DNA of 64,000 bases from Undaria pinnatifida (Eukaryota > Sar > Phaeophyceae > Laminariales > Alariaceae), in NCBI GenBank assembly GCA_012845835.1, contig JABAKD010000008.1, positions 62,001 to 126,000 of the forward strand. Reading direction: 5' to 3'. The position numbers and the translations under genes are program-made. Positions 22,232-32,449 of the stretch are shown one piece after another (the stretch's first letter is position 1; each line of letters starts with the position of its first letter). The notes below the pieces were generated by a model that worked only from the letters and a program-made list of their open reading frames with translations, had not been told where the DNA came from and ran no database searches.

Positions 22232-22505
22232 TGTTGATAGATCTTTAAAGGTGTACACGTAGCTGGCGCGGGAAGGCGTGATGATGACTCCAGAAGGTGA
22301 CACACAACTCTTATATTATCCAGCCGTCGAGCCTGACTCGGTCTCATATGGAGCAAAACTACGAGTGACAGCTCATGGCAAATCATGCCGGGAAACATCC
22401 GGCCAAAAAATCCCCTTACACCTTATACATGAATCCCTTACCAACATACGGAACTCCATGATATAAGATGGATCATAACCGTCATGTTCATGAGGACAAT
22501 CAACA
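22232..22505 (-). repeat. 3' LTR (274 bp)
   Basis: Direct repeat of 26410-26681, with only scattered differences: an extra AT near 22348, TTTAAAG versus TCTAAAG near the start, and AGAAGG versus AGACGG. On the minus strand it begins TGTTGATTG and ends TCTATCAACA. The polypurine tract lies immediately upstream in element orientation and the target duplication CCGAC immediately downstream. Confidence 0.93.
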
Positions 22506-22520
22506 TCCCCCCTCCTCATT
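22506..22520 (-). promoter_or_regulatory. Polypurine tract for plus-strand priming
   Basis: On the minus strand this reads AATGAGGAGGGGGGA and abuts the TGTTG start of the 3' LTR. That is the position and composition expected of the plus-strand primer in reverse transcription. Confidence 0.85.
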
Positions 22521-23206
22521 ATACACGACGAATACACCTAATATCCCCCCTGCTTTGTGCATAACAAGGCGCGACATCGCAGGGTTGATACATCGTCATA
22601 TCGTAATGAACCTATATTATCAAACTCAGAACTCCAACAAACTCGAAACCAAAATTCCAGTCCTCAATTCAACAAGTCCTCCAAGTATCAAACCAAGTAA
22701 CAACAGTCTCATGCTGCAAACATCAACTACTCTCGAAAATTATTCCCAGGTGAAAACGACAATAGTTAATTATATTCTCGGAAATGACCAGGTAAAAACG
22801 GCGTCATCCTCGAAATTAGCCACAGAAAACGGCCTTTTTCTTCGGATTTATGGCTCAAATAAACTCACTGATTATCCCCGATTTCCTCGAGATACTATTA
22901 TTACTCAGTACGGGGCCTACAAGCTGAACCAGGAAAAACAAACTCCGCATTATTATACGAAAACGCAAACAACCGAACGCAAACAACCGCAAAACTCGAT
23001 TTAATCGTACTCTGCGCACTGCACGGCGAAAAGCATCCCCCCTCCTCCGTGCACGACGAAATGTGTATCACACGCAGCGGCGGGATGTTGCACTGTCTGT
23101 GCTCAAAAACTCAAATTTCGAATAACCAAACAGCTCTTGGAAAAACTGACAATTAAAATCTGTACTCTGAAATCAAGATATAATTATCCTCAACCCGAAA
23201 AACACA

Positions 23207-23533
23207 TCAAATGTTCATCAGAAAATCCCGGTGATAGCAAAAAGTCATATAGTCGAGCGGCTTTGTCAAGACGTCTGCATGCTGATCATCTGACTCGACA
23301 TGAGTAATAACAAACTCCCCTTTAAAAATAAGCTCCCGCAAAAAATGATGTCGTACGTCAATGTGCTTCGAGTTCGACGTGCACACTGGGTTTTGTGCTA
23401 GGTTCTTCGCCCCCTCGTTATGCTCGAAAACCGCAATGTACGTCATACCAAACCCGGGGACAATAAAATCCACACATACCGCGAGAACATCACCATTTTC
23501 ATGGTGTCTGCCAGAACAAACGGCATTGTCCAA
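23207..23533 (-). pseudogene. Ty1/copia RNase H C-terminal fragment
   Basis: About 108 codons carry the copia signature: an F-E-x-N-E-G-A-K-x-L-A-x-N-P block, then S-K-H-I-D-V-R-H-H-F-L-R-E-L, then the closing A-D-V-L-T-K-P-L. The first block normally has Asp-Asn ('E/D-D-N') where this copy has His-Asn. Upstream codons still read weakly like RNase H, but with stops near 23560-23590 and no recognisable RT. The fragment ends about 0.7 kb from the 3' LTR, as expected for the end of a copia pol. Confidence 0.85.
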
Positions 23534-25511
23534 TACGGCGGTACCGACTCAAACAGACATTGTAATCAACTCGCAAAATCAAACCATAGTACTTCGTTAT
23601 TCTTGACGAGTATGCATAACATCGGTGCTATACATATTTCAAGTAAGCATGGGGTAAGTCCGCGCGATCAGACAACGCATAACCAACGTGTCAGCGGGAC
23701 AATACTCGTACTCAACTCACGACTACTCGAACTAGACCGAACGCGCCTCTGCGCAGCTCGTGGTCTGTTCAATCTCGGGGGATTTGTCATTGGCCGAGAT
23801 TCATACCAACAATAAACAATCCTCATCCTACGAAAAAAACAAGAAAAACAATCAAGTCCATCTCAAGTAGGCTGACAATCAACGTTCGAACAACAGATCA
23901 CGATCACCCAGCATCATACCCAGTCATTTCAACCCCAATGCCACAAACACTACTGGTGGTGGTCCCTCCGCTGCGGCAGCCTCCTTCCGGTCTCATGGCA
24001 TCGCCGCAGCTCGGGCACTCAAGCCTATCCTACTGAATGAAGCAGCCGTTCCTGGCGCAAGATTGACTCCACACAAGCAGCGGATGGGTCGTGCAATCGA
24101 GCGATTAGGTCGGCATAGGTTGAACTGCTCTTTTTATCAAGAATCCCTCGCACATGCTCAGTTGCCCTGTTTTTAGATTGCTCACCAAGAGCCCTCTAGT
24201 CTATACTCATACCAGTTATACCTGCATGGAAATCTTTAGTAACAGCAGTATCGCAATGCTACACTGGGGGGTACTCCACCGTTGTGCAATCATCCGCAAC
24301 GCAGGCAGTATCTGGGCGTATCATATACTCGCAGACAAGTCGATGTACAATCGATCGTGCTGGTGTATCATTCGTACTCGTATCCTCTTGTATCGATAAC
24401 TACCAACAGACGTGCGGATAGCACGGGATGTATTGTTGTAGTACTGCACGCTGTTTCTACACTACAAATGGGGATCGTCACACGTCAAGGACATGCCGGG
24501 TATATCAGTTGACGGCACTCTTGCCCCTTGACGGACAGCTGTCAAGGACTTATACACCCATTACTACAGTAGTCCAAAATTATCTTGACGGGACAAAACT
24601 ACTCTTAGAATGCCGATGCAAGTACAACAATGCTTTGCATGCAGATATAATCAAAGATGCAAAATAATGCAGCAAATAACGTACACATTTGTCGGCACTT
24701 CGACGACGGTTCAATATACCGACAACTTGCAGTTTGGCAGTAGGCACATCATGCAGCACCATGTTCAGCAGTGAGTCAGCAGCACCACAAACCAAGCAAA
24801 ATCCCAGCTCAAAGGGCACTACTAGCAACACAGGTTGATCACTCCTGTACTGCTCATCATGCATAGTCTTCAAGGGGCGTGCTTGTATTTTTAGCATTGC
24901 TCGCATACACGCGAAAACGTACCTCTACGACCCCTACCATAAATTTTGCAAGTAATTGAATCACGTAATTTTCGTACTACTGCTGTACTTTGCTGTACCG
25001 ATGATATATATGATATGATACAACATGTACTGCTGTGATGTACTGCTGTGTATGCATTCTTTCAGCATTTCACTTTCACGTATAAAACTCAACTCCGACT
25101 TACTGTGCCCTGCCCGGGCGCTCCGCCAGGCAGCCACAACACGGAATCAGACATGTTAGTCCTGCAGTACGTCTACTACATATCACTTCAGCCATCGTTC
25201 ACTCTTAATCAATCTCAATCTTGGGGAGTGGTTCGTAATTCTCAAGTCAACATGAATAAAATCCAAAACGAAAAAAAACATCAGCAGCAAGCAAAATAAA
25301 GGAAATATCACGTGCCTGGTGCGGGCCTAAGCCCTCGCTGATGGCCCGTTGTTCCTTTCTCCTTCACTCGCGCTCGTTTTGGGCATCTCCTCCTTTCGCG
25401 TCCATGCTCCGACCCCCAATCGATGGTGCAGACTCTTCCACCAGTGCCCACCACCGCTCTCTCCACGTTTTTCCAGAATTCAAACGCGTGTTCCATCGCG
25501 CTCAAAATCTC
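23534..25511. other. Internal LTR-element sequence without recognisable pol
   Basis: The space where integrase and RT should lie contains only short frames on both strands. A minus-strand frame at 24906-24580 (108 codons) shows no confident domain. The plus-strand frame 22468-23004 spans the LTR edge and is not credible as a gene. This part may be replaced or captured DNA. Confidence 0.4.
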
Positions 25512-26005
25512 CTAAACCCCTCTCCCGGCACCAGCCGGCCAAGTAATCCCATCTCTCCTTTTCTCTTCTCTTGTACGAAATAAAGTAGCCACAGATTCAG
25601 GCACAGGCCTGGCTGTACTGCGGGCTTGCAGATACAGTGGTAACAGCAGTTCCAGCGGCGGCGCTGGCAGCGGCGACGGCAACATTGGCAACAGTGGCGA
25701 TGACAGCGGCGGTGACCATGACGGCGGCTGTGATGACGACTGTAGCGGCGGCCGCGGTGGCGGCGGCGGTGGCGGCGGCGGTAATGACGGCTGTGTCCGT
25801 GGCAATTCTTCTTTGCATGCGTAGCAATCAGCTGACGACTGCTCGTCCTGCAGATGGGGCGACTGGCGCAGCTGCTGCCTCTGTAACAACTGTTTCTTTC
25901 CAGCGCCGTCGGCACCAGCGCCATGCAGATCTACCAGCTTCGGCTCATGTTTGGCTTTGCTAGGACCGTGCAGTTGCTGCTGGGGCGAAACACCCTTACT
26001 CTCCT

Positions 26006-26039
<34 letters not shown>

Positions 26040-26381
26040 TCTCTCTTCTCTCTCATCCTGGAATAAAATCACTCTTTCGTCCTTTTTCCGCACTGCATCT
26101 GCGTGAAGCTCGTCCTCCTCGCGGAGGAGTCGTAATGCGTCATGCATCATTGACACCCGCCAGGACCAAAATGAAGTCAGGTCATACACCTCTTCAGTAT
26201 ATGACGCTCGCAGGGCTGACTCTGCGAGTCCGACCTCTCTTTCATGATTCTGTAACGCTATCTGGATCTTAAGCTGTTCTATATCCTCTCTTAGATGATC
26301 TACAGCAGTAATGCCATAATCCCCAGGACCTGACATGGCTCTTCCCCCCCTCTGTAGGCTGGCCTTGGCTTCGCTTACCAA
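25512..26381 (-). CDS. Element-borne ORF, coiled-coil and proline-rich (gag position)
   Basis: A 289-codon frame starts 28 bases inside the 5' LTR, where gag normally begins. Residues 20-115 are charged and helix-like, with a leucine/heptad pattern (H-L-R-E-D-I-E-Q-L-K and later R-L-L-R-E-E-D-E-L). Residues about 113-125 are Arg-Glu repeats encoded by a (TC)14 microsatellite at 26008-26036. A Gln-rich part follows, then a run of prolines (about 203-216) and a Pro/Ser/Leu-rich tail. A single C-Y-A-C pair near residue 187 is not a complete CCHC knuckle. It may be a divergent gag or a captured host exon. The long open frame is partly a by-product of simple sequence. Confidence 0.5.
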
Positions 26382-26409
26382 TAGAAATCAACCAGCTGAC
26401 GCACTAGTG

Positions 26410-26681
26410 TGTTGATAGATCTCTAAAGGTGTACACGTAGCTGGCGCGGGAAGGCGTGATGATGACTCCAGACGGTGACACAGAACTCTTATATTATCCA
26501 GCCGTCGAGCCTGACTCGGTCTCATGGAGCAAAACTACGAGTGGCAGCTCATGGCAAATCATGCCGGGAAACATCCGGCCAAAAAATCCCCTTACACCTT
26601 ATACATGAATCCCTTACCAACATACGGAACTCCATGATATAAGATGGATCATAACCGTCATGTTCATGAGAACAATCAACA
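26410..26681 (-). repeat. 5' LTR (272 bp)
   Basis: Partner of 22232-22505. It starts, in element orientation, with TGTTGATTG at 26681 and ends ATCAACA at 26410. The outer flank is CCGAC, matching the other side. The ORF of the element begins just inside it. Confidence 0.93.
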
Positions 26682-26686
26682 CCGAC

Positions 26687-28151
26687 AATCTTGAGTGACA
26701 CACGTGTCCAGGTTAGCTACTAAGGCAATACGTCACGCACTCTTCTGGATAACCCCGCGGGCACAGTTACTACAGCAGCAACTGCAGTGGCTACGAATAC
26801 ACACGCACAAACTGATATCGGCATAATTTAGCAGCGATACCATGGCATTATCATGGTCTTCCCGATGAGAAAAAGTTGGACACCAGCTCGCGCGGCGATT
26901 AAAACCTAACGATCTTTTATTACTGATGCCCCCGGGGACATTTGAAATCGAATGTACTGATATCGACTCGTATGCCAGTACCGATTGCCCCATTAAAACA
27001 AGGCACCACGTCCTCGCCGTAGGAAAAACACGTTTTCATCGCCCGATATCGCAAACATGTGCTGAATTGCCGTAACAGCGAGTACCGTGCATTTAGACGA
27101 TGCCCCCAAACCTCTTTTCTTGTCCACCCGAGGCACCGTCGCACTGTGATGAAGTACAGAACTATGCATACAGTGAAATATCTCACGCACCCCGGAAAGC
27201 CACCACAAGGCTCTGATGAACCTAGACCTATGTCGTTGGGTGAGGAAGGCATGTAAGGTGACGTTCGCACTACTACCTGGTTGATTTCCAAACAGGCGCC
27301 CACCTAAGATATTGCCAACGATTACTTGTTAGCGGTAATAAATTTCGACTCTTGAGCTCACGCGACTCTTAGGAACTATTTCCTCTCCCTCCAAAGAAAG
27401 CTGCCCAAACACGGCGACTGAAATCATGACATCATGTGCATTTCACGCCCTGCCTTCTCGTTCAAGCGAGTCACCGAACAACTGAGACAAGGCTAATGCC
27501 AACCCGCGACTCCCCTAAACTGTCTCCGAGCCATGGAAAGCCACCCAAGAATGGTCAAGTAACATCAAACAACACGCTTTGCTAGTTGTGCGCAACCCTA
27601 CGTTCCCGGAAGAAAATCGAAGATACTCCCACTAGACACATGAAACGCAAAACGCAAATAATATTCATCTCTAGGCCTCTCTCACGAACGACTACAAGTC
27701 TGCAGTGGAGTCCACGACGTTCGAGGGGATGCCCCCCTCGAATGATCGTAGCATTCGGGATGTTGTAACCTTCTGCCACGTCGATGTGCCGTCGATCCGT
27801 TGTGCTTTACGCGGCTGACTTTCCTGAGCGTTACCGTCTTTGCGGGAGGTGGCCACCCGACCGGAGTTGGTCTTGACGAACTGGCAAAGGTAGCTGCCTG
27901 GGTGGGGCGCGTAGGGTCAGCGAAGCCCAGGCAGGACAAGGTCACATCTCTGGACAGTAAAGTCGTCCTTATGTCCACAACGTCGACACCACGCCGACAA
28001 AACAGATGTTTCCCAGGTTGACGTCGACCGGCACGGTATGTAGAACCCAATCACAATGGCCAATCGCTGACTAGCTGAAGTGTTCAGAGCCGGTGCCACC
28101 GGGGTAGAATAGAACACCACGCCGGGCTCACTAACCCTTTCTCATATCTCT
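26687..28151. other. No gene recognised; one strong hairpin
   Basis: Scattered short frames show no recognisable domain. At 27720-27742 a perfect 9-bp stem (TTCGAGGGG / CCCCTCGAA) encloses a 5-base loop. Its role is unknown. It could be the tip of a degraded foldback element. Confidence 0.4.
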
Positions 28152-28282
28152 ACCGCCTCTCTGTCATCATGATCTACGGAGACTCCACGATATCCACTAC
28201 CTCTGGAACGGGTACCGTTCATACAAATCTTCACGAGAAGATCTGTCTACGTAACGGCAGAAAGTGTACCTGTGACCCATAT
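28152..28282 (+). repeat. Direct repeat partner 1, coding-like
   Basis: About 130 bases match 44071-44220 in the same orientation, apart from a 26-base segment present only in the 44-kb copy. Reading the plus strand, both translate as T-S-G-T-x-x-V-H-T-N-L-H-E-K-I-x-L-R-x-G-R-K-C-T-C-D-P. Here the frame continues to a stop at about 28341. The pair brackets the Ty3/gypsy element, but similarity does not extend, so I do not call it an LTR. It could be a shared exon or a small dispersed repeat. Confidence 0.6.
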
Positions 28283-28341
28283 CGCCCCCCAATGTTTGAA
28301 CGCTACATGCTGGAGAATCCAGCACAGTTTTCGAACATTTA

Positions 28342-29800
28342 AAGAGGAGACAGATTTTCAGGTTATCTAACATATTTGAGTATTGTGTTGTACTGTGGTA
28401 GTCAATGTGCATGTTGCACTTGTTATTTTGCTAATATTCATGTCATCCCCTGCGCAGTTAGAACCACTGGCTTGTATGAGAATAATCGAATGTTACCCAA
28501 AGATGTCAGTGACACACTATGAACTACCAGTGGTGTGTACCTTCATTCTTTACCAGAACGGTTATCCGGTCCCAAAATCACGTACTCGACGATAAACATC
28601 AACCTTTTATCACGGACGATAGTACATATATCAATGAACAGGACATTCCTCACCATACACGATGTGTGTATAAGACGATTTGCTTGCAAGGCTTGGTACA
28701 CACTCAATGATGAGTATACAAATGTGCTGAACAACGATTTGCCAGAAACCGATGCATGCAGAGTATGCAACACGGTAAACGATTGATCGATCAAGACGAT
28801 AAGAGTCTGCATGACTTGACGATAGTGTGGATGCAACGATGGCGGCGCAGTATGACGGACTGCGGATGCATGATTAACGGTAAGGTGGTGTGTCTCGAGT
28901 ATCGAAGAAGGCATTATCGATAGGACGGCAAGATCATGACTACGGGTCAGCAAACGATGGTGGCTGCCAAACGTAATCAGTACAAAGATAAATCTGCTTA
29001 ATGCCGAGACTTCCTGCCAGTCAATTAACGGTTGACCGTGCGCAGGTCGCACTGTAACACGGGATACGATCAGGGAATATTCCATATGTGGATTCTGTTA
29101 TTTAGGAGTATACAGCTCACGCGCTCAACTGTAGCTCTGTAATCAATCCAACACAAAACTATGACACTGGAGAATACATTACGAATGCACCCAGGAGCCT
29201 CCAATATCTGATACAGAACAAAATATGTTCATAAATTGATTAACCTCACTGCGCCCAATGTATACTTCAGGTATACGCACACTGTACACAGCTACAATTT
29301 CTCAACCAACCCAACAATGACGCTCGAGTGTATACTGCTCGTACATGCACACCCTTGCGTAACTACTGGTTGAACGGTTGAACGCCCCCCACACTAACAC
29401 TTACTACCCCAACTTGCAGTATAAATTGTGTATTTGAACCGTGTACGTCTCTAATTCTTTAGCACTTCATTCATGAGAAAAAGGCTATCTGTTCGTGTGA
29501 GGAACTTCCACACGAAGAAACGAACAAAAACAAACATCCACGGTTGGTATAAAACCAGGACGTCAGCTGTTGGGCAGCAGCAATCGAGTATCCTACCATG
29601 ACTCAAAACGTGGGCACTACCCCACAAAATACGCCCAAGCAACCACTCAAAAAAGGACTCATGAGTGTTGCAGCTCATTTGTCAACGACGCACTATTGAC
29701 GAACGAAACCCGGCCGGGAAAAACTAAAATAGCGGGGGTGGTGCAACGATACTGATGACAAAGGACTCCCAGAAGGACAGAGTGTGGTACTGGGACTTGA
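28342..29800. other. No gene recognised; 3' flank of the gypsy element
   Basis: This is where the 3' untranslated region and 3' LTR of the minus-strand gypsy element should lie. A 180-codon minus-strand frame (29085-28543) has no recognisable domain. I found no second copy of any part of this stretch near 42.2-44 kb, so LTR borders cannot be set. Confidence 0.4.
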
Positions 29801-30073
29801 TCAGGACGACTGAGCAACGACGTCTTGTTTACTCTTTGCCCTTTTGGGAGGATCAGACGCGTGTGGATCTTCATCTGCAATCCTTGAACGATACGCTCTG
29901 ATCATCTCATGGCATTGAGGCACAACGTCGACGTGTCTCCAAATGCCTAAATTGGACGGCTTATCTTTAACGAGAAAGTGATATTCAAAATTCGTCAGTG
30001 AGGCTTTACCAGGCCCACGCATGTGACCTTCGATAGCTTCAACAGTATACGGGCCGATGTGCACGGTAAGCAC
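29801..30073 (-). pseudogene. Gypsy chromodomain-like C-terminus
   Basis: The frame reads Y-T-V-E-A-I-E-G-H, then G-K-A-S-L-T-N-F-E-Y-H-F-L-V-K, W-R-H-V-D-V and H-E-M-I-R-A-Y. This spacing resembles a chromodomain (aromatic/VE start, E-Y-x-V-K strand, W, I-x-x-Y helix). A basic Lys/Arg-rich tail follows. It sits directly after the GPY module, as in chromoviruses, where it directs integration. Confidence 0.6.
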
Positions 30074-30161
30074 AGAGCCGTCTAGATCAGGTACCGGTAA
30101 CGTAGTTCCTAAGAACGAATCATCGAGTGCAGTAATATCCGGTACGGAACTAGACGCGTCA

Positions 30162-31180
30162 TTATGGTATGCCTTTTAAGATACGACCTAAATGAGCAGA
30201 TGTTTCCGCAAGTTCACCATCTCTCGCAACACCGTAAATTACTGGTGATAACTGTGAACGCACAGCATAGGGACCACCACAGGGACCAATAGGTTTGGGG
30301 TTAGGTCCATCAGCGACGGTATAGAGTCGGTGTACTAACACTTGGTCCCCGGGCTGATATTGCGGAATCGACAATTTCTCATTAGATTCTGACTGCTTGT
30401 CGGCACGCTCCTGTAAATTGCGACGGGCAATTTCGTACGCGAGTTGCAGATTTTCAACAGTGCGACGGGAATAATCCTGTCCGGTTCCAGATCCAGACGT
30501 ACACGGCACGCCGAGAATAATGCCAACGGGTAACGAAGCTCTACGGCCGAACAATAAAAAAAATTAGGGGTTTCCTCGAGCGTCTTGTTGTAGTCGGTAT
30601 TATGGGCAAGCTGAATAAACGGAAATAATTCTGCCCAATTGTCGTATTTGACCTTTACGCACACCGCCAACATAAATATTATGCATTGTACTATGCACAC
30701 GCTCTAACACTGATTTGCCTTGTGGGCGATACGCTGCCGTGCGCGTCTTCTTGAACCCAAATACGGATTGCAATTCTTTAACGAGCTCGTTTTCGAGTTG
30801 ACATCCCAGGTCACTGTGTAAGTTTTCAGGAGCTGAGAAAACGGAGAAAACACGTTCTACAAGAATGCGAGCGGTTGTGGCAGCCGTCTTGTCAATAATC
30901 GCAACTGAAACTAGAAAAGGAGTCAGGTGGTCTATCACGGACACTACATAACTTGAGTTATTCGACGATGATTTGTACTCTACTAAACCGATGGCCACAC
31001 ATTGAAACGAACGGGAAACAGGACAACAACCAACAGGTAATTTCGGAGAATGGTGTGACGTCTTACGGTGTTGGCATGATGAACAGCATTATTTAATGTG
31101 CTTTGCTACGTCTATCGACATACTAGACCACCAATAACGATCTCGGATTTTTTTCGAACGTGGCTTTAAAAACCACATTA
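30162..31180 (-). pseudogene. Gypsy integrase (zinc-binding, core, GPY) with lost catalytic Asp
   Basis: Around 31130-31050 the minus strand reads R-Y-W-W...D-V...C-C-S-S-C-Q-H-R-K-T, the Cys half of the HHCC zinc-binding domain, interrupted by a stop. The core follows in frame 30998-30600, with V-A-I-G-L-V-E-Y-K where the first catalytic Asp should be (GGT at 30989-30987, one change from GAT). Then L-H-S-D-L-G carries the second Asp, and R-P-Q-G...E-R-V-H-S-T-M carries the catalytic Glu. Further frames (30700-30335, 30554-30162) give the end of the core, then Y-Q-P-G-D-Q-V-L-V-H and a G-G-P-Y-A-V GPY motif ending H-L-G-R-I. At least two frameshifts separate the pieces. Confidence 0.85.
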
Positions 31181-31599
31181 CCTCCAGACGCCGGTAGATC
31201 ATGACACGAGTGGACGATTAATTTCCGTAAAGCGGTGGGCACGACGAGTTGGTCACGGAACGAACTGCGTTTACGCATATAACCCGGCAAATACGACCGG
31301 AATATTAATCTTGGTTCAAAAAATAATGACTCATGCTGTTCTTGGTTTCACCATCTGGGACGGGTACGGTAACAGGTGCTTTTACATATTTGATATACGG
31401 ACCGAGCTCAGCACGTTGTTCTTCCAGTAATTTTTCTGGGTCAAGCAACGGAAACAGAGACACTGCACTAGCAAACAATTCGCAATCATTCTGTACAAGG
31501 TCTACGTCTTCGAGGTTTTGTGAAAATACTTGGAAGTCGCGAGGTCCAGGTGCACGATACGGTCTATCGCTCGGAATGTTTCGGCAGATAAATGCAAGG

Positions 31600-32219
31600 G
31601 CTGGTTCCTGCGGTAACGTTTTTTTTTTCCACTTCGCCAAACAGTCGAGACAGCGCGTCGGGTACTACATTTAATGTACCCGCGACGTGTTTAACGGTGA
31701 AATCAAAGTTTTTGCAACGCTATAGCCCAACGAGTAAGCATATTGGACGTATCCTGCATTTAGTATAGATGGGTCAATGCTTGATTATCAGTGATCACCG
31801 TAAAACGTTTCTCAAATAAATACGGTCTCCAGTGAGCGAGTATAAGTACGATCCACAACACTCTTTCATTGACGCAGAGTAATGGCGTTGCCCATGTTTG
31901 AATCGTTGACTAAAATACGCGATAATGTCAAGATGAGACTTCGAGTCGTCGTTTTCCGACGGCTGGGCAAAAAAAGCGCCAACTCCTATCTCACTGGCAT
32001 CAGGGAATTTCAAGACTGGGACTGACGACAGTAAACGTTTGATGTGAGCGAACGCGGTATCTTGCGTTTTTTCCCAGACTTTCTCAAAGCGTGATCTATT
32101 AATAATTGCAAACTCTTTCCGGGTGGGATGAACGACTGGACCATGCTGCGGTTACCTCGGCGAGGTTCGGCACAAAACGACGCACAAAACTTGTCAACCC
32201 TAAAACGGAACGAAGATCT
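31600..32219 (-). pseudogene. Gypsy RT tail and RNase H
   Basis: After the RT thumb, alternate frames read L-G-L-T-S-F-V-R-R-F-V-P-N-L, the typical RT/RNase H junction. RNase H follows in frame 32013-31795: K-F-P-D-A-S-E-I-G-V-G-A-F-F-A-Q, then I-I-A-Y-F-S-Q-R and Q-R-H-Y-S. A later frame gives F-T-V-K-H-V-A-G-T-L-N, P-D-A-L-S-R, the usual RNase H terminus (about 31705-31640). An A run on the minus strand near 31618-31628 coincides with a frameshift. The frame after it (31640-31305) is the family's linker to integrase. Confidence 0.8.
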
Positions 32220-32449
32220 TAAATGCAGGTGGGGGTAGGTAGCTCTTGAGATCACTTTGACACGATCTTTCCCAACTGCAACCCCTTCAGCAGAAATAAC
32301 ACGGCCTAAATATGCAACCAATTTAGGACCGAACGCTAGTTTAGACGGCTTCAGGGTGATACCAGCTGCTTGCAACGCTGCGAACATGCTTTCCAACGAT
32401 TTCCAACTATTCTCCCAGGTTGTGGACAAGACGCAAGGATCATCCATAT
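32220..32449 (-). pseudogene. Gypsy RT C-terminal half (from Y-M-D-D onward)
   Basis: It starts at the insertion joint with (Y)-M-D-D-P-C-V-L-S and continues F-A-A-L-Q-A-A-G-I-T-L-K-P-S-K-L-A-F-G, V-A-Y-L-G-R-V-I-S-A-E-G-V. These are motifs C, D and E of Ty3/gypsy RT. The partner half ends at about 40470 with G-H-I-P-E-F-L-L-Y. The open frame seems to extend upstream to 32606, but that part is antisense to the Penelope-like ORF and is not RT. Confidence 0.85.

Larger units (their letters stand above)
22232..26681 (-). mobile_element. LTR retrotransposon insertion, 4,450 bp, copia-type tail
   Basis: Two direct repeats bound the element. Both begin TGTTGATT and end ATCAACA when read on the minus strand. 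The 5-bp target duplication CCGAC flanks it at 22227-22231 and 26682-26686. A 15-base polypurine tract abuts the inner edge of the 3' LTR. Inside, the order from the 5' LTR is a 289-codon ORF, about 2 kb without recognisable domains, then a Ty1/copia RNase H tail. Integrase and most of RT are missing, so the element is non-autonomous or internally deleted. The two LTRs are nearly identical, so insertion was fairly recent. No clear tRNA primer-binding site was found. Confidence 0.9.

Noticed and set aside
22468-23004. 178-codon plus-strand frame
   Set aside because: It starts inside the LTR, crosses the polypurine tract and is antisense to the element; no domain.
25597-25963. Ala/Thr/Val-rich frames on both strands
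   Set aside because: Shadows of the GC-rich, proline-coding part of the element ORF at 25512-26381.
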